Source of the DNA: JACVRW01 sp963820315
Lineage (GTDB): Bacteria; Actinomycetota; Thermoleophilia; Solirubrobacterales; Thermoleophilaceae
Assembly (NCBI GenBank): GCA_963820315.1
Contig: CAWFZK010000025.1
Coordinates: forward strand, 1-64,000
DNA: 64,000 bases
Reading direction: 5' to 3'
Below are positions 23,172 through 32,397 of this stretch, one piece after another. The position numbers and the translations under genes were made by a program. The notes beneath the pieces are model-generated. The model was not told where the DNA came from, searched no databases, and saw only the letters and a program-made list of their open reading frames with translations. Numbering within the stretch: the stretch's first letter is position 1; each line of letters starts with the position of its first letter.

Positions 23172-23473
23172 GCTTCTGGCTTGCCATCACGCGCGGGGAC
23201 GTGGCCGACTACGTGCGCACGCTCGCGCTCGTCTACATCGTCCTGATCTTCATAAGGATCATCATGAGCTGGATCCCGCGGATGCCCTACAACCGCATCC
23301 TGAACGGCTTCCTGACCTTCGTCACCGACGTGACCGACCCCTACCTCAATCTCTTCCGCCGCATCCTGCCGATGGTGCGGATCGGCCCCGGCGCACTCGA
23401 TCTGAGCCCGATCATCGCCACCTTCACGCTGATCATCGTCAGCAGCCTCGTGGCGGGCCTCATCGAGGGCTGA
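23168..23473 (+). CDS. YggT-family membrane protein
   Basis: This 101-residue protein has two membrane helices (residues 18-37 and about 80-99) flanking the family motif SWIPRMPYNRILNGFLTFVTDVTDPYLNLFRRILP. YggT proteins are found next to sepF and proC in Gram-positives and are thought to affect division or osmotic tolerance; the biochemical role is unknown. It starts inside the proC stop and is followed two bases later by the lspA start. Confidence 0.9.
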   Translation: MSFWLAITRGDVADYVRTLALVYIVLIFIRIIMSWIPRMPYNRILNGFLTFVTDVTDPYLNLFRRILPMVRIGPGALDLSPIIATFTLIIVSSLVAGLIEG

Positions 23474-23474
23474 C

Positions 23475-23940
23475 ATGACCCGGCTGCGGCGGTGTCACCG
23501 CCGCGGTCGCAACCGCCGGGGTCGTCGTCGCTCTCGACCAGATCACGAAGCAGCTTGCGGCCACGAACGTGGAGCGCGGCGGCGAGGTCAGCGTGTTTCC
23601 CGGCCTCGAGATCTCGAACACGCGCAACACGGGGGTCGCCTTCGGCGTCTTCCAGGACGGGGGCACGATCGTGGCCGTGCTGATCGGCGTGTCGCTGGCG
23701 CTGCTGATCGGCTACTTCCTGCGCCACAGCGACGTTCCCTGGATGTGGCTGCCGGTCGGCATGCTGCTCGGCGGCGCGCTCGGCAACCTCGCCGACCGGG
23801 CGCGCGAGGGCGCCGTCATCGACTTCATCGATCCGGTCGCCTGGCCCGCCTTCAACGTGGCCGACTCCTGCATCGTGGTGGGGGTGTTCCTGCTGCTGTG
23901 GGTGGTGGAGGGGGGAGCGCGACGAGTCAAGACGAGCTGA
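23475..23940 (+). CDS. lspA: lipoprotein signal peptidase LspA (frameshifted near the start)
   Basis: Aspartic peptidase of the membrane that removes signal peptides from prolipoproteins. The body is unmistakable: ALDQITKQLAA in the first helix, ISNTRNTGVAFGVF, and the two catalytic aspartates in LGNLADRAREGAVIDFID and FNVADSCIVVG. The ATG at 23475 is one frame off: ATGACCCGGCTGCGGCGG has one base too many around 23485-23493. Removing one G yields 154 residues with a normal N-terminus, whereas the only in-frame start without correction (GTG 23569) would delete the first helix. A sequencing insertion is likely. Confidence 0.88.
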
Positions 23941-24857
23941 TCGCCGCCGGCGAGGACGCCGGGCTGCGCCTCGACGCGTTCCTGGCGGCGCGTGGGGCCA
24001 CCCCGTCGCGGGCCGCCGCCCAGCGCCTGATCGAGGCCGGCGCCGTCAGCGTCGACGGCCGTGCACGCCCGAAGAATCACCGCGTGGCGGCGGGCGAGCG
24101 GATCGCGCTGGCCGCGGCCGCCGAAACCGACAGGGAGGCGAGCCCGGCCCCGGATTTCGAGGTCCTATACGAGGACGACGACCTGCTCGTGGTCGACAAG
24201 CCGGCCGGACTGGTGACGCACCCTGCGCCCGGGCACCGCGGCACGACGCTCGCCGAGGCGCTCGCCGGCAGGACCGCCGGCGGGGTGGATCCGGAGCGGG
24301 CGGGAATCGTGCACCGCCTCGATCGCGACACCTCGGGGCTGCTCGTGGTGGCCCGCACCGAGGAGGCCTACGCAGCACTTCAGCGCATGATGCGGGCGCG
24401 CGAGATCACACGCGAGTACCTGGCGCTCGTCAGCGGGCAGCCCGACGCCGAGAGCGGCACGATCGACGCGCCGATCGGCCGCGACCGCGCCCGCCGGACC
24501 GTGATGTCGACCCGCACCGACCGGGCGCGCGGCGCCGTCACCCATTTCGAGGTGCTGGAGCGGCTGCCCCGGACCGCGCTCCTGAACGTCCGGCTCGAGA
24601 CGGGGCGCACCCACCAGATCCGCGCGCATCTCGCCGCGATCGGCCATCCGGTCTGCGGCGACAGCGCCTACGGAGGCCGCGAATGCGGGCGCAGAGTCGG
24701 TCTGGAGCGGCAATTTCTCCACGCTCGAAAACTCATGTTTAGGCACCCGATCACAGGGGCAAACATGGCGTGCGAGTCCAAACCACCCGTCGATCTGCGT
24801 CACGCGCTTGACGTGGCGAGACGGGAGCCAGTCTCCGGAGGGCCAGACGGAGGCTGA
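23898..24857 (+). CDS. RluD-family large-subunit pseudouridine synthase
   Basis: Isomerises uridines in 23S rRNA to pseudouridine. The roughly 319-residue protein has an N-terminal S4 RNA-binding domain (GLRLDAFLAARGATPSRAAAQRLIEAGAVSVDG) and a catalytic domain with LVVDKPAGLVTHPAPGH, the catalytic Asp in IVHRLDRDTSGLLV and LETGRTHQIRAHLAAIGHPVCGD. No ATG exists near the start; GTG 23898, inside lspA, is the best in-frame candidate but is not certain. rluD commonly follows lspA. Confidence 0.88.
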   Translation: MGGGGGSATSQDELIAAGEDAGLRLDAFLAARGATPSRAAAQRLIEAGAVSVDGRARPKNHRVAAGERIALAAAAETDREASPAPDFEVLYEDDDLLVVDKPAGLVTHPAPGHRGTTLAEALAGRTAGGVDPERAGIVHRLDRDTSGLLVVARTEEAYAALQRMMRAREITREYLALVSGQPDAESGTIDAPIGRDRARRTVMSTRTDRARGAVTHFEVLERLPRTALLNVRLETGRTHQIRAHLAAIGHPVCGDSAYGGRECGRRVGLERQFLHARKLMFRHPITGANMACESKPPVDLRHALDVARREPVSGGPDGG

Positions 24858-24866
24858 AAATACGAG

Positions 24867-24894
24867 CGAGGCGGTCTTCGGACCGCCTCGTTTC
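24867..24894 (+). terminator. intrinsic terminator with TTCG tetraloop
   Basis: CGAGGCGGTC-TTCG-GACCGCCTCG forms a perfect 10-bp stem with a stable TTCG loop, followed by TTTCGTT. It is 9 bases after the rluD stop and closes the sepF-rluD operon before rpsB. Confidence 0.92.
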
Positions 24895-25059
24895 GTTCCT
24901 GGGCTCGGCCGCGTGCGCAGGGTCCTCTATCCTTGTCGGCCGTTCCGTAACGCGACCCCGCCGGAACAGGCGGCCGCGGCCCTGCCCGGGTGATCGAAGC
25001 CCGGGTCCGCGAGCCGGCCGGTGGGCAGACACAACCAACACCACTCAAGGGAGTTCTCT

Positions 25060-25974
25060 TTGGCCACCGACATCGGCATCAAGGAGCTGCTGGAGGCCGG
25101 GGTGCATTTCGGCCACCAGACGCGCCGCTGGAATCCCAAGATGCGCCGCTTCATCTTCGGGGAGCGCGACGGCATCCACATCATCGACCTGCAGAAGACC
25201 GAGCGGCTTCTGCACAACGCCCAGGAATTCGCCGGCGAGCTCGCCGGCCGGGGCGGCACCGTCCTCTTCGTTGGGACCAAGAAGCAGGCCCGCGACACCA
25301 TCAAGGAGGCCGCTGACTCCTGCGGCATGCCCTACGTGGACCAGCGCTGGCTCGGCGGCCTGCTCACCAACTTCCAGACGATCAACAAGCGCATCCGGCG
25401 CCTGCACGAGCTGCGTGACTGGACCGAGACGGGCACGATGGATCTGCTGCCCGTGCGCGAGCGCATCGGGGCGATGGCGGAGCGCGACAAGCTCGAGACG
25501 AACCTCGGCGGCGTTGCCGACCTGCAGCGCCCGCCGGACGCGATGTTCGTGGTGGACCTGAAGACCGAGGCGATCGGCGTGCGCGAGGCGATACGCCTCA
25601 AGATCCCGATCATCGGTCTCGTCGACACCAACTGCGACCCGGATCCGGTGACCTACGTGATCCCGGGCAACGACGACGCGATTCGCTCGTGCAAGCTCGT
25701 CATCGAAGGGATCTCCGACGTGGTGCGTGACCGCGCCACGCGGTTCCGCGCCGAGGAGGAGGCCGCCCGCCGCGAGCGCGAGGAGGCCGAGCGCCGCGAG
25801 GCCGAGGAGCGCGCCGTCCGCGAGGCCGAGGAGCGCGAGCAGCAGGAGGCCGAGGAGCGCGCCCGGCGCGAGGCCGAGGAGGCCGGTTTCTCGCCCGACG
25901 AGCCCGCCCAGCCAGTGCCCGAGGGCGCTGCGCCGCGCGAGCGCCGCACGTTCGACCCAGACGAGGAGTCCTGA
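25060..25974 (+). CDS. rpsB: 30S ribosomal protein S2, with long C-terminal extension
   Basis: Ribosomal protein S2. The start is TTG 25060, reading MATDIGIKELLEAGVHFGHQ, with AGGGAG 7 bases upstream. The core (HFGHQTRRWNPKMRRFIFGER, VLFVGTKKQARD, QRWLGGLLTNFQTI, IPIIGLVDTNCDPD) is standard. At 304 residues it is about 60 longer than usual. The extra C-terminus (residues about 230-304) is a charged E/R/A coiled-coil of EEAERRE-type repeats, ending in an acidic tail. It heads the rpsB-tsf-pyrH-frr-uppS-cdsA operon. Confidence 0.95.
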   Translation: MATDIGIKELLEAGVHFGHQTRRWNPKMRRFIFGERDGIHIIDLQKTERLLHNAQEFAGELAGRGGTVLFVGTKKQARDTIKEAADSCGMPYVDQRWLGGLLTNFQTINKRIRRLHELRDWTETGTMDLLPVRERIGAMAERDKLETNLGGVADLQRPPDAMFVVDLKTEAIGVREAIRLKIPIIGLVDTNCDPDPVTYVIPGNDDAIRSCKLVIEGISDVVRDRATRFRAEEEAARREREEAERREAEERAVREAEEREQQEAEERARREAEEAGFSPDEPAQPVPEGAAPRERRTFDPDEES

Positions 25975-26588
25975 TGAGCGTGGCCGTCTCGGCTAAGGAC
26001 GTGAAGACCCTGCGCGACCGCACCGGCGCGGGGATGATGGACTGCAAGAACGCGCTCCAGGAGGCCGACGGCGACATCGACAAGGCGATCGAGGTGCTGC
26101 GCGTGAAGGGGCAGGCCTCGGCCGCCAAGCGCGGTGGCCGAGTGGCAAGCGAGGGCGTGGTATCGAGCTACATCCACGCGGGCGGCAAGGTGGGCGTGCT
26201 GGTCGAGGTCGACTGCGAGACCGATTTCGTCGCGCGCACCGAGGAGTTCCAGGCGTTCGCCCGCGAGGTCGCCGTCCATGTCGCCGGAGCGGCCGACGTT
26301 CGCTACGTGTCGGAGGACGAGATCGACGACGAGTGGCGTGAGGCCGAGCTGCGCGTGCTGCGCGAGCAGGCCGCCGGCGAGGGCAAGCCAGAGAACGTTC
26401 AGGAGAAGATCGTGGAGGGCCGGCTCCGCAAGCGCCTCGAGGAGGTCGTGCTCCTGAACCAGACGCACGTGAACGAGGACAAGCATGGCGGCAAGACGCT
26501 CGAGGAGCTGCGCGCGGAGCTCGCCGCCGGGACCGGCGAGAACATCGTGATCAGGCGGTTCGCGAAGTTCCGGGTCGGCGAGGAGTGA
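25974..26588 (+). CDS. tsf: elongation factor Ts
   Basis: Guanine nucleotide exchange factor for EF-Tu. The N-terminal UBA-like domain and the EF-Tu contact loop are clear (VKTLRDRTGAGMMDCKNALQEADGDIDKAIEVLR), followed by EGVVSSYIHAGGKVGVLVEVDCETDFVAR. At 204 residues it is the compact single-core form. The ATG shares a base with the rpsB TGA. The stop overlaps the GTG of pyrH. Confidence 0.96.
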   Translation: MSVAVSAKDVKTLRDRTGAGMMDCKNALQEADGDIDKAIEVLRVKGQASAAKRGGRVASEGVVSSYIHAGGKVGVLVEVDCETDFVARTEEFQAFAREVAVHVAGAADVRYVSEDEIDDEWREAELRVLREQAAGEGKPENVQEKIVEGRLRKRLEEVVLLNQTHVNEDKHGGKTLEELRAELAAGTGENIVIRRFAKFRVGEE

Positions 26589-27310
26589 CGCCCGCTTTCA
26601 AGCGGATCCTGCTGAAGCTGTCGGGGGAGGCGCTCATGGGCGACCTCCCCTACGGCACCGATGCCGACCGCATCGCGAAGATCGCGGAGGAGATCAAGAA
26701 GGTCCACGACCGCGGCGTCGAGATCGCGGTCGTCGTCGGCGGCGGCAACATCTACCGCGGGCTCAAGGGCGCCGCCGACGGGATGGACCGCGCGACCGGC
26801 GACTACATGGGCATGCTCGCCACGGTCCTGAACGCCCTGGCGCTCCAGGACGCGCTCGAGCGCACCGGCGCGATCACGCGCGTGCAGTCGGCGATCACGA
26901 TCTCGGAGGTCGCCGAGCCCTACATCCGCCGCCGCGCGATGCGGCATCTCGAGAAGGGCCGGATCGTGATCTTCGCCGCCGGCACCGGCAACCCGTTCTT
27001 CACGACCGATACGGCGGCGGCCCTGCGCGCCCTCGAAATACACGCGGAGGCGCTGCTGATGGCCAAGAACGGCGTCGAGGGCGTCTACAGCGCCGATCCG
27101 CGCGTAGATCCGCAGGCACGCTTCCTCGAAGAGATCACGCACGTCGAGGCGATCGAGCAGCGGCTCGCGGTGATGGACTCGACGGCGCTCTCGCTCTGCA
27201 TGGACAACTCGCTCCCGATCCATGTCTTCAACATGGACGACGAGGGAAACATCGACCGGATAGTGTGCGGCGAGCGAGTGGGAACTGTGGTGAGGACGCC
27301 GGGAGAATGA
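26585..27310 (+). CDS. pyrH: UMP kinase
   Basis: Bacterial UMP kinase of the amino-acid kinase fold, 241 residues, phosphorylating UMP to UDP in the cytoplasm. Motifs: RILLKLSGEALMGD, VVVGGGNIYRG, FAAGTGNPFFTTDTAAALRA with the UMP site, LLMAKNGVEGVYSADP and the C-terminal NIDRIVCGERVGTVV. Start GTG 26585 within the tsf stop. It lies in the canonical tsf-pyrH-frr order. Confidence 0.96.
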   Translation: MTPAFKRILLKLSGEALMGDLPYGTDADRIAKIAEEIKKVHDRGVEIAVVVGGGNIYRGLKGAADGMDRATGDYMGMLATVLNALALQDALERTGAITRVQSAITISEVAEPYIRRRAMRHLEKGRIVIFAAGTGNPFFTTDTAAALRALEIHAEALLMAKNGVEGVYSADPRVDPQARFLEEITHVEAIEQRLAVMDSTALSLCMDNSLPIHVFNMDDEGNIDRIVCGERVGTVVRTPGE

Positions 27311-27876
27311 ACGACGACCTTCTGAATGACTTCCTCGATGAGGGGAAATCGCGCATGGAGAAGGCGGTCGAGGCGACCCGCTCGGAGTTCGCGACGGTCA
27401 GGACCGGCCGCGCATCCCCGCACCTGCTGGACCGCATAGAGGTCGACTACTACGGGGCGCGCACGCCGCTCCGGCAGCTGGCGCAGGTGTCCGCGACCGA
27501 GGCGCGCCTGCTCACGATCACGCCCTACGACAAGAACTCGATCAAGCTGATCGAGAAGGCCATCCTCGAGTCGGACGTCGGCCTGACGCCCTCGAACGAC
27601 GGCCAGCTGATCCGGCTCCAGATCCCGGAGCTGACCGAGGAGCGCCGCCGCGAGCTCGTCAAGGTGCTGCACAACATCGCCGAGCAGGGCCGCGTGAGCG
27701 TCCGCAACGTCCGCCGCGAGGTGATGCACGACCTGCGTGAGCTGAAGAGCGAGGGCGAGGTCGGCTCGGACGAGGAGCACCGCGCCGAGGACGCGCTGCA
27801 GAAGCTCACCGACTCGCACGTCGGCGATATCGACCAGGCCCTCGCCGGCAAGGAACAGGAAATCCTCGAGGTGTGA
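27307..27876 (+). CDS. frr: ribosome recycling factor
   Basis: Splits post-termination ribosomes together with EF-G. The 189-residue protein has the canonical coiled-coil domain ends (MEKAVEATRSEFATVRTGRA at the start; VRNVRREVMHDLRELKSEGE at the end) and the small domain (VDYYGARTPLRQLAQV, LTITPYDKNSIKLIEKAI). The ATG at 27307 overlaps the pyrH stop; an upstream in-frame start at 27265 would extend into pyrH without matching the family. Confidence 0.96.
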   Translation: MNDDLLNDFLDEGKSRMEKAVEATRSEFATVRTGRASPHLLDRIEVDYYGARTPLRQLAQVSATEARLLTITPYDKNSIKLIEKAILESDVGLTPSNDGQLIRLQIPELTEERRRELVKVLHNIAEQGRVSVRNVRREVMHDLRELKSEGEVGSDEEHRAEDALQKLTDSHVGDIDQALAGKEQEILEV

Positions 27877-28553
27877 GCACGAGCGACGCCGCCACGGCGC
27901 GCTACGTCGCGATCATCACCGACGGGAACGGGCGCTGGGCGCAGGCGCGCGGGCTGCCGGTGCTGGCCGGACACGAGGCCGGTGCAGACGTGGTCAAGGC
28001 GCGGCTGCGCGACGCCGCCCGGCTCGGCGTCCGCGAGCTGACCGTGTACTCGTTCTCGACCGAGAACTGGTCGCGCCCCACGGCCGAGGTCGACGGGCTG
28101 ATGGCGATGTTCGCGGAGCGCATCGACCGCGAAACCCCCGAGCTCGACGAGGAGGGGGTGCGCATGCGCTTCATCGGCCGCCGCGAGGGGCTCGCGGCCG
28201 GGTTGCTGCAGCGCATGGAGTGGGCCGAGGAGAAGACGGCCTCCAACACGCGCATCACCCTGTTCGTGGCCTTCAACTACGGCGGCCGAGCGGAGATCCT
28301 CGACGCGGCGCGAACCTTCACTGGTGAGAGCGAGGAGGAATTCCGCCGCCTGCTCTACGCGCCCGACATGCACGACCCAGACCTCCTGATCCGCACGAGC
28401 GGCGAGCAGCGCATCTCGAACTACCTGCTCTGGCAGTGCGCCTACTCGGAGTTCGTGTTCCGCGACGAGCTCTGGCCGGACTTCACGCGCGAGGCGTTCG
28501 AGGACTCCCTGGCCGAGTACACCGCTCGCCGGCGCCGCTTCGGGGGGCGCTAG
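27873..28553 (+). CDS. uppS: isoprenyl (undecaprenyl) diphosphate synthase UppS
   Basis: Cis-prenyltransferase of 226 residues making the C55 (or other Z-chain) lipid carrier of cell-wall synthesis. The catalytic Asp is in IITDGNGRWAQARGLPVLAGHEAG; further motifs are VYSFSTENWSRP, LFVAFNYGGRAEI and DLLIRTSGEQRISNYLLWQCAYSEFVF. The first motif reads TDGNG where most have MDGNG. Product chain length cannot be told. GTG start overlapping the frr stop. Confidence 0.94.
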   Translation: MSTSDAATARYVAIITDGNGRWAQARGLPVLAGHEAGADVVKARLRDAARLGVRELTVYSFSTENWSRPTAEVDGLMAMFAERIDRETPELDEEGVRMRFIGRREGLAAGLLQRMEWAEEKTASNTRITLFVAFNYGGRAEILDAARTFTGESEEEFRRLLYAPDMHDPDLLIRTSGEQRISNYLLWQCAYSEFVFRDELWPDFTREAFEDSLAEYTARRRRFGGR

Positions 28554-28555
28554 GG

Positions 28556-29464
28556 GTGGAGGGCCGCCGCCCAACGCGCGAGCGCGAGCGGCGCGACCGG
28601 GCGCGCGCAGAGGAGACCGTCGAGGAGCGCCGTGGCGACCGCTCGGACCTCGTCCCGCGCATCCTGGTCGCGATCCCCGCGATCATCTTCGCGCTCTTCA
28701 TCGTCATCCAGGGCGGGCTCGTGTTCGCGCTCGGCCTGTTCGTGCTCGGCGTGATCGCGCTGCGCGAGCTCTACACGCTGATGGGGCGGGTGCAGCCGGC
28801 GGCCCTCGCCGGCTTCGTCGTTCTCGCCGGGCTGCTGGCCGCGGCGCTCTACGGAGAGCCCCGCCACGTCGTGATGGTCCTGGTGGCCGCCTTCCCGATC
28901 ACCTTCTTCTTCGCGCTGCTGCGCCCGCGCCGCGAGAACGTGTCGTGGGCGATCGCGGCCACGCTGTTCGGGGTCTTCTGGATCGGGCTCGCGATGGCGC
29001 ACGCGGTCTGGCTGCGCGAGCTGGTCCAGCCGGGCAGCGGCGGTGACGAGATCGTGATCGGGAGAGGGCTTGTGATCGCCACGCTGATCGGCACGTTCCT
29101 CGGCGACACGTTCGCGTACTTCGGCGGGCGCTTGTACGGGCGTACGCCCCTGGCGCCCCGGATCTCGCCGAACAAGACGCTCGAGGGGCTCGTGATCGGG
29201 ATCGTCGGCGGCACGGCCGCGTTCTGGTTCGCCGGGCTCTACCAGGACTGGCTGAGCGGCCCCGACGCGCTGCTGATCGGCGCCATGGTGGCGATCGCCG
29301 CACCGGTGGGAGACCTGTTCGAGTCGCTCATCAAGCGCGACCTCGAGGTGAAGGACACCGGCACCCTCTTCGGTCCCCACGGCGGCGTGCTCGACCGGCT
29401 CGACGCGGCGATGTTCTCGATACCGGTGGCGTACTACGCGGCGATTGGGCTGGGGTACGGGTAG
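28556..29464 (+). CDS. cdsA: phosphatidate cytidylyltransferase CdsA
   Basis: Integral membrane enzyme making CDP-diacylglycerol. After a charged cytoplasmic N-terminus of about 40 residues there are seven or eight membrane helices. The C-terminal signature reads VGDLFESLIKRDLEVKDTG, then the GPHGGVLDRLDA end of the family motif. The start GTG 28556 is the first in frame after the uppS stop and gives 302 residues. It ends the rpsB-cdsA run. Confidence 0.93.
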   Translation: MEGRRPTRERERRDRARAEETVEERRGDRSDLVPRILVAIPAIIFALFIVIQGGLVFALGLFVLGVIALRELYTLMGRVQPAALAGFVVLAGLLAAALYGEPRHVVMVLVAAFPITFFFALLRPRRENVSWAIAATLFGVFWIGLAMAHAVWLRELVQPGSGGDEIVIGRGLVIATLIGTFLGDTFAYFGGRLYGRTPLAPRISPNKTLEGLVIGIVGGTAAFWFAGLYQDWLSGPDALLIGAMVAIAAPVGDLFESLIKRDLEVKDTGTLFGPHGGVLDRLDAAMFSIPVAYYAAIGLGYG

Positions 29465-29476
29465 GGGCGCCTCCGC

Positions 29477-31233
29477 CTAGAACTGCGGCGGCGCCCCGAA
29501 CATCTCCGGCACTCGCGTGGCCAGCGCCAGGTCTCCCTCGACGTGGAAGCGGCCGCTGAAGAGGAGGTCCTGAGGGCCCATCTCCTCGGTGGCCAGCCGC
29601 ATGAAGTCCGGAAGGCTCAGCCGGAACAGGATCGCCGGTGTCCCGTTCCAGCCAGGTATCGCCAGCGCGCTGTCGTCCTGGACGCGGACCGTCCAGCGCG
29701 ACGGCTCGCGGCCGTTGTCGCGTGGGTCAGCTCGTAGACGATGTCGCCCTCGAAGCCGCCCGAGAACTTCGGCTCGAACTGGCGCACCATCCCACTGAAG
29801 ATGATCCGCTGTGCGACGTCGCTGCCGAAGCGACGCTCGATCTGCTCGTCGGAGGCGCCGTGCACGAGCCGCGTCAGCAGACCCTGGCCGGCGCGCTCGA
29901 GCGAGCGTCTCGCCTCGACGGCAAGCTCTGAGGCGCGCCCGCGTACGCCGCCGTGGTCACGCGCAGCTCGTGTCGCACGCTCCAGCTCGGCGGCCTCGTC
30001 GATCACGTAGCCCGGCGGCGCCTCGCGCGCGGGCGGGCGCCGCGCGAGGGCGGCCTCGACCGCTCCCGCGAGACGCTCCTGCTTGGCGCGCTCGCGCTCC
30101 TCGCGACCCTCGGTGAAGTGCGGCAGCACCTTGTCGCCGAACAGCTGCAGGCTGTCCATGATGTGCTCGTGCTTGTTCGGCCCGGCCTGCAGGACGAAGA
30201 TCACCTGGTCGACGCCCACGGCCTCGTAGCGCCGGCAGAGGTCCACCACCTGGTCGGCGGACCCGATCGCACCGCGCAGCGAGCCGAGCCCGGCCTGCAT
30301 GATCTTCACCGCGAGCGGCGCCGCGTCGGGTGTGATCAGGTCGCGCGCGAAGCCGCGCTCGTCGCGGTTCGCGAGGAACTCGTCCCACACGCTCGTGCGG
30401 CCCGGCTGATGGTTGCCGAGCCCGTAGTAGTGGGCCAGTGAGTAGCCGAAGAAGTGGGCGCCGTCGATGCCGCGCTCGATCGCGGTGGCCTCGTCCTCGT
30501 GGATCATCATCGGGAGCACGACCGCCACGTTGGGGTTGACGGCGAAGCCGACCGGCATGCAGTCGTCCGACTCGATGATTGCGTAGTACTCGTCGACCCA
30601 CTTGCCGGCGTCCTCGGGCTCGACGAACGAGAAGGAGAGCGCGCCGATGCCGTTGCGGGCGGCGAGGTGGATCGTCTCACGCCGGCTGCAGGCCACCCAC
30701 AGCGGCGGGTGCGGGCGCTGCAGCGGCTTCGGCACGACGTTGCGCGGCGGCATGCTGAAGAACTCGCTGTTCCAGCCCGCGAACGGCTCCTCGACGAACA
30801 TGCGGGCGATCGCGTCCATCGCGTCCTCCCACATCGCGCGCTTCTGCGTGCGCTCGACGAGGAAGCCGCCGAGCTCGGCGCCGGAGCTCGCCTCGCCGGT
30901 GCCGAAGTCGACCCGTCCGTCGGCGATCAGGTCGAGAGTCGCGACGCGCTCCGCCACGCGCGCGGGATGGTTCACGCGCGGCGGGATCTGAACGATCCCG
31001 TGCCCGAGCCGGATGCGCTCGGTGCGCATCGCGGCCGCCGCCAGGAAGACCTCGGGCGCCGAGCCATGGCTGTACTCCTCGAGGAAGTGGTGCTCGACCT
31101 GCCAGACGTGGTCGATGCCGATCCTGTCCGCCAGCACCACCTGATCGAGGGCGTCCTTGAGCAGCTGGTGGTCGGTGCGCTCGCCGGTCCAGGGCCGCGG
31201 ATTCTGGTGCTCGTAGAAGATCCCGAAGCGCAC
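29477..31233 (-). CDS. LLM-class flavin-dependent monooxygenase fused to an SCP2-like lipid-binding domain (frameshifted)
   Basis: The N-terminal part (about residues 1-375) is a luciferase-like TIM barrel: MRFGIFYEHQNPRPW, DHVWQVEHHFLEEYSHGSAPEVFLA, IRLGHGIVQIPPRVNHPARVAE and RVDFGTGEASS. A charged linker leads to a C-terminal domain of about 110 residues with SCP2 features (GFEGDIVYELTH, WTVRVQDDSALAIPGW, LSLPDFMRLATEEMGPQDLLFSGRF, EGDLALATRVPEMFG). The domain break at about 29717-29724 is a one-base deletion; corrected length is 585. F420 or FMN use and substrate are unknown. It is inverted within the cdsA-dxr cluster. Confidence 0.8.
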
Positions 31234-31256
31234 CGAATCAGCCTAACCGCTCTCCC

Positions 31257-31262
31257 TAGACT
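31257..31262 (+). promoter_or_regulatory. putative -10 hexamer TAGACT, leaderless arrangement
   Basis: TAGACT ends 7 bases before the dxr GTG at 31270; there is no Shine-Dalgarno sequence. It lies in the 36-base divergent gap after the flavin monooxygenase start. Confidence 0.5.
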
Positions 31263-31269
31263 CAATTCG

Positions 31270-32376
31270 GTGCGCAGGATCCTCATAGTCGGGTCGACTG
31301 GCTCGATCGGCACGCAGGCGCTCGACGTGATCGAGCGCGGCGACGATCTCGAGCTGGTCGGTCTCGCGGCCGCCTCGAGCTGGGAGCAGCTGCTCGAGCA
31401 GGCGGCCCGCCACGGCGTGCGCCGCATCGCGCTCGCGGACCCGGATGCCGCCGCTCGCGCGGGCGAGCACTCGGACTGCGAGATCCTGGCCGGGCCCGAG
31501 GGGCTGGTCGAGCTGATCACCGACACCGACTGCGACCTCGTCCTGAACGCGCTCGTAGGGTCGGCGGGCCTCGGCCCGACCGTGGCGACGCTCGGCGAGG
31601 GCATCGACCTCGCGCTCGCCAACAAGGAGAGCCTGGTGGTGGGCGGCGAGCTGGTGACGGCGCTCGCGGAGGCGACCGGCGCGCAGCTGCTCCCGGTCGA
31701 CTCCGAGCACTCGGCGCTGCAGCAGCTGATCTCGAGCGAGCGGCCGGGGACGATCGACCGGCTCGTCCTGACGGCGAGCGGCGGCCCGTTCCGCGGGCGC
31801 ACGGACCTCGACGGCGTCACGCGCGAGCAGGCTCTGACCCACCCGACCTGGGACATGGGCGGGAAGATCACGATCGACTCCGCGACGCTCATGAACAAGG
31901 GACTCGAGCTGATCGAGGCGCATCACCTGTTCGGCGTGCCCTACGAGCAGATCGACGTGGTGGTGCACCCGCAGTCGATCATCCACGCGCTCGTCCACCT
32001 CAACGACGGCGCCACGCTCGCCCACCTCGGGTATCCGGACATGCGGGTGCCGATCTCTTATGCGCTCAACTACCCGGAGCGCACCGACGTCCCGGTGAGG
32101 ACGCTCGATCTCGTCGAGCTTGGCGAGCTGACCTTCGAGGCGCCCGACACGAACACGTTCGCCTGCCTGCGGCTCGCGCGCGAAGCCGCGCTCGCCGGCG
32201 GCACGGCGCCCTGCGTCCTCAACGCCGCCAACGAGATCGCCGTGCACGCCTTCCTGCGCGGTGAGCTGTCGTTCACCGGGATCGCGCGCGTGATCGAGTC
32301 GACGCTCTCCGAGCTGCCCGCCCGCCCGGTGCGGCACTTCAGCGACCTCTACGAGGCGGATGGGACCGCGCCGTGA
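31270..32376 (+). CDS. dxr: 1-deoxy-D-xylulose 5-phosphate reductoisomerase
   Basis: Second enzyme of the MEP isoprenoid pathway, 368 residues, NADPH-dependent. The Rossmann start is RRILIVGSTGSIGTQALDVI; further motifs are LALANKESLVVGGELV, PVDSEHSALQQLI with the metal Asp and Glu, LTASGGPFRG, DMGGKITIDSATLMNKGLE and the HPQSIIHALV loop. GTG 31270 matches the family N-terminus. It is followed by rseP, a frequent pairing, and a second MEP gene (ispG) is 3 kb downstream. Confidence 0.95.
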   Translation: MRRILIVGSTGSIGTQALDVIERGDDLELVGLAAASSWEQLLEQAARHGVRRIALADPDAAARAGEHSDCEILAGPEGLVELITDTDCDLVLNALVGSAGLGPTVATLGEGIDLALANKESLVVGGELVTALAEATGAQLLPVDSEHSALQQLISSERPGTIDRLVLTASGGPFRGRTDLDGVTREQALTHPTWDMGGKITIDSATLMNKGLELIEAHHLFGVPYEQIDVVVHPQSIIHALVHLNDGATLAHLGYPDMRVPISYALNYPERTDVPVRTLDLVELGELTFEAPDTNTFACLRLAREAALAGGTAPCVLNAANEIAVHAFLRGELSFTGIARVIESTLSELPARPVRHFSDLYEADGTAP

Positions 32377-32397
32377 GGTTGCGAAGGGTGTTGCGGC

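Noticed and set aside
25750..25900. Tandem DNA repeat or CRISPR-like array
   Set aside because: The GAGGCCGAGGAGCGC-like periodicity is the coding sequence of the Glu/Arg-rich tail of S2, with no spacers.
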